The notes: a model not told the origin generated them from the letters alone. A stretch of 64,000 nt of DNA from Lingula anatina (GCF_001039355.2 NW_019774925.1:33960-97959); one strand, 5' to 3'. Counted from the first letter of the stretch, positions 1 to 14,577 are shown. A program made the numbers and translations.

Positions 1-202
1 CATTGCGCTAGAAGAAATTAAATCTCGGATTCATTTTAATAGTAAGCACCATTGGAAACATACCGCTGTTCTCTGCATTCTTGACATCCTTTTGCAAAGT
101 CGTTGCTCTGAATGGGAGGAGACTCACTACAACTCGTGTCACTATTAAGGCACCAGACACCCTGAGTTTCAATGTGCAATGACCGTACTCAAAATGTGAA
201 GC

Positions 203-203
<1 letters not shown>

Positions 204-236
<33 letters not shown>
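204..236. repeat. (CA)n microsatellite
   Basis: Uninterrupted CA dinucleotide tract of about 16 units. It creates spurious His-Thr and Cys-Val open frames on the two strands, which should not be annotated. Confidence 0.95.
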
Positions 237-237
<1 letters not shown>

Positions 238-327
238 CCTGGCGTTTATAAAGACAAACTCTCAGTCGGTGTTAATCCTGCTTCACACGCCCTGCTTTAC
301 ACGATATATAATACCGTTATAACATAT

Positions 328-331
<4 letters not shown>

Positions 332-368
<37 letters not shown>
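332..368. repeat. (GA)n microsatellite
   Basis: Uninterrupted GA tract of about 18 units, roughly 95 bp from the CA tract. It explains an apparent Arg-Glu repeat reading frame. Confidence 0.95.
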
Positions 369-371
<3 letters not shown>

Positions 372-3300
372 GGGCTTAAAAAGCACCGATATTGATGCAT
401 TTTCTATTAAGTTTAATAACAACCAAAGACAGCTGCAATAGAGTTGCTCTTGTCAGTTGGCTTTTGAGACCATCACTATTTTATTATTTGCAAAATATAT
501 TTTGGTAGATTGAAAAACCTGCAGTGAGCTACTATACGAAATCTTCTAAGAAGCTATAAACTTGCTTGAAAGGCGGACATATTTGAAAATTTTATTCACT
601 AACTTGCCTCTGCTGCAGATTCAAGGCCCATCTAACACCGAATTTGCTAAAATCGATTTAAGACTTAAAAAACTCAATTAATCTAGGGAATAGACGGTTT
701 GAATGACATCATGCACCCAGGTGACTTTGTTACACTTCAATTTACCCCTTTCCCGTTCTTTACTCAAGTTAAGTCAAATTCTTAGAGTAAGTCTAAAACG
801 ACTTAGACTGGTGCTGAACGCATCTTCATAAAAACGCATATTAATATATATTTTAATATTAATATTATCCTACGGGTTATAAGCGACTGCTGACGCTCCC
901 CATATTGGATTATTCTTTACAATTTCATCCATAGATAAAATGAAGGAAAAATGAAATGAGAAAGAACATATCATCTTCTACTCCTGTATATAGAGCACTA
1001 GAGACCTACCTTTACAGAGCGTGCATTGTGCTTCGGGAAGTTTCGTGGAGAATAGAAACATCCAACAGCAATCTGCCTGAGCAGTCAATATCTGTTTGAG
1101 AAGTATTCTCAAAACAAAACACCATACTTTGTACTGCTATTGATCTCTAGTCACACAAAAACGCACGTTATAAATTGACACACAAAAAACAAATAACTGT
1201 CAGAAAGAAATCGTTACCTATAATAAGTCAGAAACAAACACCTACCGAAGTAATTAGCAATGTTATCATTTTGAATTTCTACATGGTCCAGACACAAACA
1301 TACGTACGGCACTCATTTATGCATACACAATTGAGCTTAGTCAAGACCAATTTGGTCGATTTGGCCCTACTAAGTTGTTATTATTACCGAAATCGACAAT
1401 ATTATTGTTTTTCTAGCAAACAATTTTCTGTGCATGCGACTGCTACTGATCCTTGATTGGGCGTGTCGGTACAATATCGGCTGAATATCTGGCGGGTCTC
1501 AATGTTTCTTCTCAACCACCCCCTATCACCGGGGAGATAGCACCGTTACGCCAGAAAGAATAGAATCAATGTTCCAGTTATGGAATCGATACCAGTGTAC
1601 TCATCCAGTGATAGGCAATGATTGGGCCCCGCTGTCAAGGCGGGAAGCGGGCCTGTACACCAGGTCGATTCGTGATGCTCATTTTCTTTGAAGAAGATTT
1701 GATTCTCATCCATTAGCGTCAGAGTTCGGTTTCCCTTAAGATATCAAAAACTCAGCGTCCGCTTAGAATATTAATATGACGTGTGACAACGCGGGTCCGT
1801 TTTAAGCTGATCAAATCGCAGGGGAAAATTATTGGGTATGGTACTATATCAAGTGACCAGAATGTGTCTGAGCACAATGGGTAATTCATTAATAATATCC
1901 AATTTGATCTCATTCACGTAACCGTAATTATATAGAGACCATAGGTAGATGAAGACCTATATTCTTTTACTCTGAATGAAGTGTACGCTGGTGTACTGGC
2001 GTGGTATAAAATCGTGAACCGTATTCTGACCCAAGCCTGAAATATACAGGTTATACGCAGGCGGACACATGAGAAGTGTCCCAGAGGGCTCTTCACTGCT
2101 GACTTATCTGGCCTCAAGCTAATATCAGTCCTTTATAGAGAGTTCACATCAGGGTTCATTCACGCTTATATGAACATCATCACCACAAGTCGAGGTGTAT
2201 CGATAAAATAGTTTAAAGGATATCGATATTTTTCTCTGTTGATATGCAGAATATTTGCACACTAATTAACATTCGTGGCAATAACACACTTTATACTACA
2301 AGAGTGAAAAAAACGACTCACCTTTTGTTTTTCGCAGCATGCATAAGTAGTGAGAGATCAAAGGACCGATGAAAGTGGCATCGTCTGCAGATCTGAGTGG
2401 AATCAAGTTGTCTAAGCAGCGTCTTTCGACACCTTTCTCGTCACGATGAGAACCTCGTATCGTGTGTCAATTCATCTCAATAACTGACCAAGTTTTATGG
2501 GGGTCTCGTAATTCCACTTTGAGGAGATCGATCGAGCAAATATGGTTCTATTATCTCCAACATTGGAAGAAACATTGATTGAGTCCCTTAGGTGCTGTAG
2601 TATCTGACTGCTTGCTGTAGAGGACAAAGCCAATAGGTTCCCTCACTAGATATCTTTGAATCAGCAGTTATTATACCGAATAACACACCGTGTTTTGTTC
2701 TTAATATGAGTGTGTTTATTCTAATTTGTTTATTTGTTTATTCAGTCAATAACCTCTAGCTTGCTCAGTCACACGCATCCATAAGATCAAACGATACAGC
2801 ACATTCCATGTAAAACGGTTCCAACTCGAAATCGAAATAATAATTAAGACAGAGGTATTCTAGCAAAAGTTTATAGGAGTGTTGCAGCGAGTCATTTCAC
2901 CAAGAAATTGTGTAGGGATACCTTTAATTCAACTTAATTTACTTTAACCTTGGGTTAAAGGGTTGCAAAATCCTCGGTAAATTTCCTCTGTGGTATAATG
3001 GCTAATATGTTTGGTATATAGGCCTACTATATGGCAAAAGCAGTCTCTCCTCCCTCGGACCCCCCCCCCGGACATCCCCAAGACAATTCCTCATGCACAT
3101 TTTAATCTGTTATTTTACAAAAAAAATCTATACATTATTCACATTGTTTGACATGACAGATCATTTAGATGCCTCGCAACAATGGGTAAGAATGTGCTTA
3201 TTCCAGTAAGATGCCAATACGTCCATGTATTTCTGTTTATATTAAGTTGTTTAATGTTCACATCTAGTATTAAGCTATACAAAAACGCTGACTTGTAATC

Positions 3301-6300
3301 TATAAATCCCATATCCTCGTGATATCTGATCAATGCCAGTTGCTTGTTCATATAAAATTAGTGTACAAAGCAAACAATTACCTTCTATATAGGTCTTTTT
3401 TACATGTAAGATATTCGTTTGAACATGAAACACATAACGTAAAATAGAAATGGTTAACAATAATATGAAAATTTAAAACAGGCACATATACATTTTATAT
3501 AACACGAAGTATAGTATATAAAGATATCAATAATAATTGTCGTTTCAGAGATTCTGAGTATAAAGACAATTCCATGAAATATTCGACATCTTAAATTGTA
3601 TTATGTAATTGCAACTTGTTGTCTCATCGGTCACAGGCCAGATCCCAATCTAGTCTAGTTATTAACATTTAGTAAAAGGAATATTTTATTAAGTGAGAGG
3701 TGACAGTTTGTTATCTACCAAGTTATCCAAGTTTTGTACAGCTTTTAGGAAAATACCTGCCCATTAATATTTTGTTGTCACTTGATGCGATGTTTTAAGG
3801 CAGCAGAAGAATTTCTTTTGGCTTATTTCCTCTACTTTGACGTTCGTTTTGTAACAATAACTAAAAGTTGCACCAAACTGACTTTTTTGACCAGCAGTTT
3901 CTTGTTGAAACAATATTTTCATATTGTTTTTGTGTTATCAAACATTTTTGACTTGACTCCTGACCTCAATTAGAATTGCCAAAAGCTCATCTAGAAGTTA
4001 ATGAAAAGTTTCATATTTTGCCTCTGCCAAATTGTTTTAAAGCATACATACATAGGATATGAGGAAAGTCATGTAAGCTTTCTCCTATATACATGTAGCA
4101 TTCCTTTTTTCAGATATAATAATTACTATCAAGCACTGTTATACTTTGATCAACCTGATCACAGTCATTGCAACTTGTTTTCTCACCTGAGTTTTTTTAC
4201 GGCTGATTGATTAAAATTTACCTGATAAATAAAGAAAAAAGCTACCTAGAATTTTTTTAATGTATTATCAACCTTAACACAGTCACTATAGTATATGTAG
4301 TATATACCTGACAAAGAGTTACCCGAAAAGTGTTGTGAAATAGCCAACATCGTGTAGATTTGAACTTTTGTTTTTGTTATTATTAGAAACAAAAAAGATA
4401 ATGATTCCAAAAAAATGTTAAATTAGCATGGTACTAATCTATTCCAGATCCTACATTTTTTTCAAAATGTGTTAGGTCCTAACAAAAGCAATTTTATCTA
4501 TGTTCCACACTGTCATATGTTAAGATGTACACAAGGTGTACACAAGGTTAGTAACTGGACTAGTTCGGGATCTGGTCTGTGACATATATATTAGACTACA
4601 AATGCCTTCACTTTTAGGAATATTTTGTAACCACACCCATAAAATTAGGTAGTGTGAGTGTATCTGTGAGAGGGCCATTGTCCTGGGGGATTGCCTTGTA
4701 AATTGCTCTACAAATGAGGTGAAAAGGACGGAATAGAATCATTTTGATGGGTAACCTTTAATAAAACATAAACTGTATTTCGAAAAAAAACAAAAAAAAC
4801 GCATGTGCCATGGCGTTTAAGGTGTTCGCGGACACTCGTCTTTACAGACATATATCTAACCACGCATATGAAGCACATTTTTCAGAGTTTAATATCATGA
4901 AGGGTTCGAATGATGTAGCGGGGGATGCATTTAGTGTGACGAATACCCCACGCTCTTTTTTCAAGGCCAGTGCACACTAATTCACAGAACACCTACAATG
5001 ACCTAGCTGGAATCTAATCTCTAATCTAATTCGCAGCTGGGCGGAATGGTGTGAAAGAAATCTCTTAGATATACAGATCTTTCCCAGGAAAAAGTAGTTA
5101 AGACGAATATATCGATTTAGTTCAACAAAAACATTTTTCAATATCAAGCATTTGTTCCGGACCAATTAGAACCTGCAGTGGATATAACAAAACACCGAAA
5201 AAAAAAAGGTCAGAAGAAAAAGATGATGGTGAAGAAGATTAAATGTACCTGCTTGAAATAGCCCGATTAACACGAAAAGAAATCTTCTTGGTGTATTTTT
5301 ATGTCAAATAAATCATGCACACCAGTTATGAATATCACTGAATTAAATTGCACTTGAGTTAATCTTTTGGTCAATATCAAAGCAGCGTAGTTTACGGCCA
5401 TGGTTTATGATTAGGACACACCTATACTACAGCGATTTCTATATGGCACAGTTTCTGCCGTTCATGTAAATAACGCACATTTTCCAGGGACATAAACATT
5501 GCCATTGCTTTGGTCTGGTATGGTTTCAGAACCCTTACGCGAAAATTGGTCTAAAATTTCCGGCTAAATATTTGCTGCACTTAAGTAAAGTAAGTAGGCC
5601 TAAGCCTACATTGGTCTGAAACATAAGCTGTCTTGATATACAACAGGACCAACAGTTAATTTTATTTGACTACTAATGATTTATCTAAACTAAAATTTTG
5701 ATTTAACAGTTTAACTAGACTAACTTTTGCTCTAAGTTCGTTTGAGAATTAGGCTCCTGATAATTGTCGGCTGTAATATTTCAAAGGTGCTTAAATATTG
5801 ACTTTCAAACAAAGAAATTCTTCCAAAGATTATTAGCGGGAAGTGTATTTAATTTTCCTTTTTTCAAAAAAATATTTTCTCTCAGATTCATATAATCCGG
5901 TTTTGAATCTATCATCTCTATGGAAATTGAGGAATGTATATTACTTCGCTCAGTACAAGTGAAGTTAATGTGGAAATAACACGTTTTTATAATTTGGAAA
6001 TCGATAGAGTTGGTGCAGGGAAATTTTCTTGATCTTTTTTTCGCACCAAAACATAATGTCTCTTTTTAAAGGCTCGTCTGCATTACAACATGCTGGCACC
6101 TCATGCAACGTAGCTAGGACATAACAACAAAATGAAAAAACAGGGATAGTCAGGTTAATATATTTTATTACCAACGTATTGTCCTATATATCAAGTCGGT
6201 CTTTTTGTATCGTCGTCAAGTAAACCTCGGCCATGGGATTTAACGCAGTTTCTTTTTCTCTTAATTACGCGCCACAAGTTTCTACAGGGAAATCTGCTCC

Positions 6301-6747
6301 TGGCACGCTATTTATCAGACAACTGCTGTTATTGAGTACATGGTTGATTAACAATTTGCTGTAGAAGACAGTAGATGTAGTGTCAGCCCAAAACATTTTC
6401 CACTTTGGACTTTGTTTTATTGGAATTTAAAGATCGAAGATTGTTGGAAATGAGCTATGTTTATGCCCACCCTTGTCGGCTATCAAAAATCGGGAACTTC
6501 GTGAATTTGGCTCTCAATAAAACATCCATACGTTTGTGTAGGGCCAAATCCTGCTTTCTCCTCTCAGCAGTTCTCAAGAAAGTTATGTGTAAGCAATTCT
6601 TTCACAACACAAAGACTCGTAAATGTGTTAGAGGAGACAGGCAGAGAAGTTTTTTTCCCCTATGCAAATAAAGCACATAAAAAACTCGTAATGCTACTTC
6701 ATGAACAGTGAAATATAAATAACCCAACACGTTCGCAAACTTGAGAG

Positions 6748-8594
6748 TTTATTTTGAAATAATATATCCTTGTACATAGTAAATCGTATTTACACAACCA
6801 ACTTGTAAATTAGAATTAAGACCATCTTCTAAAACATGTCAACGCAGAATTACCTTTGCCAATCTTATGTAAATCAAGAGTAATTTTGGTCAATTTACTA
6901 AACATAAAAATAGTTTTGCTAATTCAAAGCCATTAACCATACACATTTTTGTCATTCGCGTTTTCCACAGAAGAGAATGGAGAAGTAGTGGAAAGTGTCC
7001 TCATAAGTTATGTTAAGTAATGAATAAAAATGAAAACCGAATAGAACTGTGCAAAAGCTCACAAATATACAGATATTTGGATGAGACAAAAATAAAACAG
7101 TCAATTGGTATAATTTGTTATGGGGTGGAAGACATTTTCCTCAAAAACATTAAAAACTTTCAGACTAAATGTGTTTGTCAAAACTTTATAGGAATTAGAA
7201 ATGTTTACTTTTCAAAACAGCAAAAATGTTTATTCTAAAGGTTAAAATTTTAAAACCCACCTTTCTTTGAACCATAACAAAGTTAACTATATTAACCAAA
7301 ATCACAGGCTAGGCAATCTGTTAATGGAACCAATTTAAAACAACAGACCATCTTCAAAAAACCTAGCATGCTTTCAGTAAATTAAGGTGGATTCATTCCA
7401 ATGCCATCTATGAACATATGATACACATTACCAATGACAGAAATCTGCACTTTATACATACCCAAAGTGTGTTAAACTAAGAAGGGGCACCTTCATTTTA
7501 TCTATACCGGGTTTCAAAGATATTTCATGGCCTACATGTTTATCCTAGTCTTTGGTAGGATTGAAAATGCATAGGAATGGCGGCTCAGAAATCTTGACAT
7601 ACACCTCAATATCATTTTACAGATTAAATAATTCGACTTTATAATCATAATAATAAAAGTAACAGCTCCCAGCTCTCAAAATATATCAACAATGCAAAAC
7701 TAAGTATATTAAGAAGCATCTGAATCCTGCCTAATACTATGTATTAATTATCCTTTTCATCTCCAAATCAATAAATCAAGTTGCTTTTCTTGTCTTCAAT
7801 ACCAATACAATAACATAACAATCTCATACTTATCTTTACATAACAAATTTGAGCCAAGGCAACTTGAAGCAAATTGAATGCATAACAGTTTCACCCACTC
7901 CCCTTCCAACTCTTTAACATACCAACATTGGAAAAATAAGCAAACACGGCAGATAACAGTCAGTCATTCACCTTATTTACTAAGCCTTTAGAAATGAATG
8001 TCTTATTTGATCCTTGCCTGAATTATTAAGCATTGTTCTGCTTGCAGACTCCAAGTTAGAAATGCTTACACTTACTTTTGATGGTGTGCTCCCACAATGA
8101 CTCATCAATTAAAGCAACAACCAAACTGTCACCTGTATTATTCATAGTTGTGATCATCAAAACCTCGTTACTGGTTAGATTTAAATGCCAATGATCAAAA
8201 TCAAAGAATCTGACAGAGGCATCTTATGTACATACACAGAAACGGTGCTATTATGTATAATTTTTGGTATTTTGTAAAAAATATGGCATACTTTTCAGTT
8301 TAGTGGATAACATTAATCTTTACATCAATAAAAAATCATACATCTTGTTCGGACTAAAGAGAGATAACTCTGATGTGGGGAAAGCATTCTTGAGTCAATT
8401 TCATCATGCCAAATTTCATGAACCAACAAGAAGCAGAAGTTTGCTTTTTTTCACATTTAGTCCAATCTTTTGCCATTGGGGGATCACTGAAGATTTACTG
8501 GTGTCTTATCTTGCTTTCTGGACATTATCATCTGCTGTCCAATTCTAGAATTGTCGTTAGTCTTTTCTTTCCCTTTTGGCACTCCACAGTTTTG
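6748..8594 (-). other. ACTR3: Probable ACTR3 3' untranslated region
   Basis: This stretch follows the ACTR3 stop codon on the minus strand. It is AT-rich, has no coding potential, and contains a canonical poly(A) signal AATAAA on the minus strand at 6,748-6,753. The extent is inferred from that hexamer; an earlier poly(A) site is possible. Confidence 0.45.
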
Positions 8595-10569
8595 TTATGA
8601 CATGGTACCAAATACAGGGTTATGCCTGCAAATACTTGGACCATGCTCATCATAGTCTCTCTTTGTGTGACATACTTGGTAAAACTCAGGCTGAAAAATA
8701 ATAAAGGGGAATATTAAACCAATGTATAACAAGTGAAACTAAATGATACAATCTTCTGATAAATATATACGATGGCATCTTTTAGTGATGAATCACACCG
8801 ACTACTGTTCACATTTCAAAATATAAAAATTCCACTGTGTTCAAATATGAAGTTGTCTTTTTTTTGCTATTAAATGGGCATTAATTTAAACATTATTATT
8901 GCAACATACCGTGGACGCCAACATACTTCCTCCAAACCAAACAGCATAACGCTGCATGTGATGGGTAATAACAGACACATCAATAGGCTTAGGCTGAAGA
9001 GGAAGAGAGAAAGAGATACCAATCAACAGAATCTGCTGTCAAAAAATACAAGCATGATACAGGACCAGAATGAATCCCCCCTGAAATCTAAGTAACTCTT
9101 GACTACACTTATCCCTGCAATGAATGATTTAATTATCAAAGAATATTGTAAGTGAACAAATTAGAACTTCAAAACATCATAATTTATTATACAGACAGAT
9201 CAAATTTACTATTTTGTCAAAAGTCTCTAATAGTCATTAGCTTTAAATTACTTTATTTATACAGGTGGATTTAACATAATGAGCATAGTTACATAGCCTA
9301 ATACAACTCCTCATGCTCTTAATCCATTATGTAAAATTGCAAATTGCAAAATGAGGTTTTCAAAGAGCAAAACCAACAATGAATAGGACCAACACACCTT
9401 TAATCTTCCTCCACTAAGCTCTTCACTAATTTTCAGCCTAGCATCACTTATCCTCTTCACGTCCCTCTGTAGTCGCCTTCCAAAATCTCTGAACATGGTT
9501 GAGCCACCAGACAGAACTATATTCTGAGTTAATAGAGGATATGTTAAAGTATGATATAAATGAAAAAAAAATCTTATTGTTAAGGTAAAGTCACTGAAAA
9601 ATTATCAAGTGTGTAATTGATATAAAGAGCATAAGTAATTTTTTTGCCTTGGTCAGTACAGTTATATTGTTATAGTATTTGCCCCACACCCTCTTTTTGG
9701 TGCAGAGGTAAGGATCAAAATTTAATAACATAAGCATTGAGTACAGTTACATATTGGTCAAGTCATCAAATGATAAAACAATGTTAATTTTGTATTTGTT
9801 TTGTGAAGTCTAAATTACTACTGCAGTCTCAATTACAGCTTACCTTATAAAGGCCTCTTCTCACATCAATGGGACAGTTCTGTATCACATTGTCAACGGT
9901 TTCTGAGATTGGAGTGGTGAAGTCTGGATTGGCAAACTGAAAGAAAATTTATTGGAAATTGCATTCTTGAGCAAAATTTGTCTTTTACGTAATAAATCCA
10001 GCAATTTAGGTGACACTTCTGCAGCCGATTTTCTGACCAGATGTTGAAAACTGACCACCAAAGATTAAATTTGACTTCACCAGTATTATTACAATAATTT
10101 CATTTTTCAAATATTTTAGGTCAGCCTACACTTTTTTCCAACTTAGCTAAATGTTATAGCATTAAGATCACTTTACTAGGGTTCCCCTTTTCCATATATT
10201 TGAGCTGTGATAAATTTTAATCTTAAACTTACTTCAGGATGGAAGAAAATTTCTGGTCCAAGGAATCTTTCATATCCTACATCCACAGAAAATTTGCTCT
10301 TGTTGATTGCATTTTCCCCTTCATACTTTTTAAGCCACTTGCCTGGATCTGTGTCATATTTGTTAAATTCTTTAACTATATCTGGACACACATAACTAAA
10401 TTTTTCCTGAAATGATAAATGAAAGTTGTATAAACCAAATAGAGGCAAAACAAGAATTATTTTCCCACAAACAATATCAAAATTTCTATTTGGAAGACCA
10501 TTGTATTGTCAGCTTTTAAATTATAACATCATTAAGGAAAAAAACCAATAGTTTACAAGAAAATTCAGT

Positions 10570-10613
<44 letters not shown>

Positions 10614-13146
10614 AGATTTACCTTAATTGCCTTGGCTGTTTCTAAAGATTGCTCTGGTGGAATTCCAACTTCTCTTTCCCTTAGGATCTGCTGGATAAAG
10701 TATGTGATATCACGTCCAGCAATTGGAATATGTTTTATACAACTTCCAATCACATAACCCTCGGCCTGCAAATGAAAATAACCAAGTTCATAACATCAGA
10801 GCAAATAAAGTGCATTTGTCAACTCATTAATCTAATCAATGAAGAGAATCTTTCCATCTGAAAGTAAGTCTGTGAAACACAAAAGAGTAGACTGACATCT
10901 CTATATTAAATATTAACCACAAGATACCCATATGAAATCTAAGACATAATATTAAAAGCTTGTTTTTTTTCCCCCTTAATAACAGCTATTTGATATATGA
11001 CTTACGACTGGTATGACATGAGTAACTCCATCTCCTGAGTCTACCACCGTGCCTGTCAGTGTCCTATCACCTACTTGTCTGGATGTCCAAGATGCTGCCA
11101 GTGCTAACACAGCCTACAACACAAAACAACCTTTAGTACATACTCATATTTGAAAAAAGGTTAAACAATCATTTTCAGTATTTCTTATTTAGTGCAGTGA
11201 CATTTTGATTTCTTTTTGAAGCAGATAATATCAGTGCATGGTCCCTTATTATAACTAAACGTGCACATTAAAAAAGTGATGCTTCTTTCAATATAAGCAT
11301 AAGTTCCCATACCTGAACTGCTATATACAGGCCTGGGACATTGAAAGATTCAAACATGATTTCAGCAGTATATTCCCTATTTTCTGGAGTGTTGAGTGGA
11401 GGTTCAGTCTGAAAAGATACACATATAGATGTATTACAAAGCTACCAAAATAAAAAAAACACTTTGTTTAATCCAAAGTCACGCGACATATCAAAACAAC
11501 AAGACAACTCTGAGTACAAGACTAATGCTAGTAAAATTCTGAACACTGTCAAATTTAATAATAATTTATACAAAATGTTTACTAATTAAAATTTTTCAGA
11601 GCTTAATGGAGTTACTGTACTTACTAATAGAAAGTAATGATCTTCAGGCTCTGCTCTCAAATATTTGAAAATTGCTTGTTCCCAAAACCTCTCCATTAGG
11701 TCCCAGTCTTCTACTATACCATGTCTTATTGGCCACTGAGAAAAATGAATCCAAAATTACAATCTAGATATCACCAAACAAATTTGAATAATGGTGAATC
11801 TGCTATGCAATTAAAAATATCTTAAACCAAACAAAGATTGCCATTAAAGATCATTAAATAAAAATAATGAAACAATATTGTATAAAAATATCATATCAAA
11901 GACAATTTTTTTCTAAATTCCCTCATGTTTCATACCTAGTAAATTTCAACCATCCCTTAGTTCAGATGTGCAATTAGCGAGGAATAGAAAACACTCAAAC
12001 ACACAATACTTGGAAGTGAGTACCAAACACGCTCTTTACACAAAAATCTACACACAGCCCCAGAACTTACTTTGACAGAGTATGCTGGTGTTTCCAAAGC
12101 CTCGTCTCCAATAAAGAAATCAAGATCCTCCACCCCCTTTCCTAGCCTCCTTATGGCTTGGTCACCAACATTGGCCGTCTCTTTAATGGCAATACAAGAT
12201 GGAATGATAAACTGGGGTTCTGTATTCCCAGCATAACCCATCTTTGTATACCTGCAATATTGAAATAGGTTGTGCTATTATGACATAGTACCTATAATTG
12301 TGGCAGGGACTGACTTGAAAACCTATCAATAATCCTAAATGATTACCAATGTCAATGTATTGCTGCACCACTACATAGGTATCTTTGATGTTTAAAGTGC
12401 AAGGCAAATAAACCCTATGGTTATCAGATTCCGACTTGTGAACATATCCCAATATACTATAAAATTTTATAAACAATGTGACTTGCTCAAGGCATTACCC
12501 AGTGAATACTATCTGGCAGAAGTCAGATCAAAATCATTTCTTGAAACAAAAAGGTCACTTACTGGGTCATATTAAATGCTTTCTAAATACAAATTCTACA
12601 TGTGATGTGAAATATGAAACAAATCCACTGATGCATTATGACTCAACTGATCATCACTTCCTAGTTCTAACACCAGTAATAAATAGTGTGCAAAGCACCT
12701 TAAAATCGGCGATGAATTTCTCAGATTAAGGTTAATATTGTGGAATTAAACAGGCCAATAACATTGCCCGATTGGTGTATGATAAATCATCTGTTACCGG
12801 TGATTTTGAGATGGAAAGATTAATCTAAATCTCTGCCACACCCCTCGCTCAAATGTCTCACACTAAATCAGTACAATTCCAATGATTTGCCACTACAATA
12901 TGTACTGATAGTGTAACCATGAGTTTTTACTGGAGCATTTGATATAGCTTATACGTCAATGCCAAACAAAAATAACAGTAACAATATATGAAATAGACTT
13001 GTTAAGTAGATGAAATTCATGAATCATACGAACAGGAAGTAAAGTAAGCAGACAACAAGATGTAACGTGCAACTTTTGCAAGATGAACAGCCATTTACTT
13101 ACCCAGTGCCATTGTCTATAACCACTGCAGGCATTCTACCTGCCAT
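8595..13146 (-). CDS. ACTR3: Actin-related protein 3 (Arp2/3 complex subunit)
   Basis: ARP3 pairs with ARP2 as the pseudo-actin dimer of the seven-subunit Arp2/3 complex, which nucleates branched actin filaments in the cytoplasm. Eleven coding exons, in transcript order: 13103-13146, 12071-12251, 11625-11735, 11313-11408, 11006-11113, 10622-10765, 10233-10406, 9844-9936, 9398-9523, 8910-8993, 8595-8690. All junctions are GT..AG on the minus strand and in frame, giving 418 aa, the same as human ARP3. Visible signatures: start [18 protein letters not shown] with the first phosphate loop; the ARP3-typical [39 protein letters not shown] with the second phosphate loop; [53 protein letters not shown]; and the end NPVFGTMS. 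No truncation or frameshift is seen. A TG microsatellite follows the donor of exon 6. The gene is divergent from the coiled-coil gene starting near 14.6 kb. Identity is very secure; UTR ends are inferred. Confidence 0.98.
10572..10611. repeat. (AC)n microsatellite in ACTR3 intron 6
   Basis: About 20 uninterrupted AC units on the plus strand, so TG on the ACTR3 transcript strand. On the transcript it starts about nine nucleotides after the 5' splice site of exon 6 (donor at 10,620-10,621). Confidence 0.95.
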
Positions 13147-14577
13147 TTTGTCACTTAAATTATTTTTTCACTCTCTAAGGTTAAACAAAAACTTTGAAAG
13201 TTTCCCTAAACTTCCATGTGAAGCCGGCCAATATGGCGGAAGGGAGGAACTAGGTGTCACGTGATAAGGGCTATGATTAGAAATTGACTTCATGAGGGGA
13301 AGCTGACAATTACTTTAATGATAAATATCAAACAAAAGAGTATTTTACGACAAGTTGTTGTCCTAAATAGCTTTATTATATTGAAAAAATGTTGGCTTTC
13401 AAGGTCGTTCTGATGAACTTGACCTTATATATTTGCGGAGGAATATTATATTTGTGCTGGATTAAAATGCATAATATTGAATATAACAATATGGAATTAA
13501 TAGACAGAAATACTCATATAATCATAGTGCTTATTTAAATGTTCACAGAATAATTTTATAAACATGCATTTATCTGGTGAAAATGGCACTATTTTTAGAA
13601 GAGCGGAGGAACGTTTTGTTGATGTTTGGTGTTGAAGGGCACAATTCGCAAGGCGGGTAAGCGTAAACATATCGCACCTGTGAGATGCGATACGTTGATA
13701 CTGCTGTGTAAAGGTGAGTCGCACACTTGGTTTACTATAAGCTGCCGCTTTGTAACTTTGAATGAATTATAAGATGATTAAAGAAACAAAATCCTCTTAA
13801 AAACACATTTTCATATATGTTTTTTTCTTTTTAAGTTTTTATTTTACTTAAAGCAATTAAGGAAATTACATATGTAATTACGAGGTATATAATAAGGGTG
13901 ATTTTAACGCATTTTACAGAGAAAATAAATTTCATGATAAGTAGATTTTTTTATTTTTCCAGATAACTAAATAATTTGAACTTACTAGTAGATAATGAAG
14001 ATTGAATATGAATTATCAGTATAATGATCCTAGTAGTAAAACTGAAACAAGTGAAAGAGTTTTTCCATGTGGTCAGAATAAGAGAGAGGGAGAGAGAGAG
14101 AGAGAGATATTGTATTGTGGAAGTTTTGGGATAAATAACCATATGTGGTTTTAAATGAAATAATTTTAATTTCCTAATAATAGTTATGTTCCAAAAATTT
14201 AAAATACAGTTATTTATTTGGTGTACTTTAAAAAATTTAATCAAATAATGGATCCAGATGTAATAAGGGAACATACTGTTTTGCTTTCTTCTGCTTTCGT
14301 TAGTAATATTTGCCACCAACATTCATTTTAGAAATATTTGGATATGAAACTTGATATTTATGAGTTCATGCTGCACTACTTTTCCTTTTACTTTATGTTG
14401 ACAAGGTGATTGTTGGCATTGAATGCTTCTGCAAATGTTGTTAGCACTGGGGTATATATGAAAAAGACATAATTTGAGCAACTGTCAGATAGAATTTAAA
14501 AGGTGTCTGAGACTCCAGATAGACCAGATATTATTTAGTAAAAGATTTATATCAGTTTTGTTAATTTTATTTTTCAG
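13147..14577. promoter_or_regulatory. Divergent promoter region, ACTR3 / coiled-coil gene
   Basis: This is the gap between the ACTR3 start codon (minus strand) and the first coding exon of the plus-strand coiled-coil gene. It contains a GC-richer patch at 13,217-13,265 with a YY1/ETS-like CCAATATGGCGGAAG at about 13,227-13,241 and a palindromic E-box TCACGTGA at 13,257-13,264. A consensus donor AAG|GTGAGT near 13,711-13,718 could end a non-coding first exon of the plus-strand gene. From 13,740 on the DNA is AT-rich, with a GA-rich microsatellite at about 14,084-14,108. Promoter function is inferred from the head-to-head layout and motifs. Confidence 0.55.

Larger units (their letters stand above)
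1..6747. other. Non-coding region downstream of ACTR3
   Basis: I can support no gene here. Every open frame is under 100 codons and lacks recognisable sequence or plausible splice partners. The region holds two microsatellites near the left edge, a short C run near 3,060-3,069, and otherwise AT-rich unique-looking sequence. A GC-richer patch near 1,470-1,680 has short self-complementary stretches but no feature I can name. Exons of a gene lying mostly outside the window cannot be excluded. Confidence 0.5.

Noticed and set aside
172-441. Open frame with His-Thr and Arg-Glu repeats
   Set aside because: Produced by the CA and GA microsatellites.
1470-1690. GC-richer patch with GGTCGATTC, possible tRNA or SINE
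   Set aside because: A single B-box-like string without a matching A box, acceptor stem or clover-leaf pairing.
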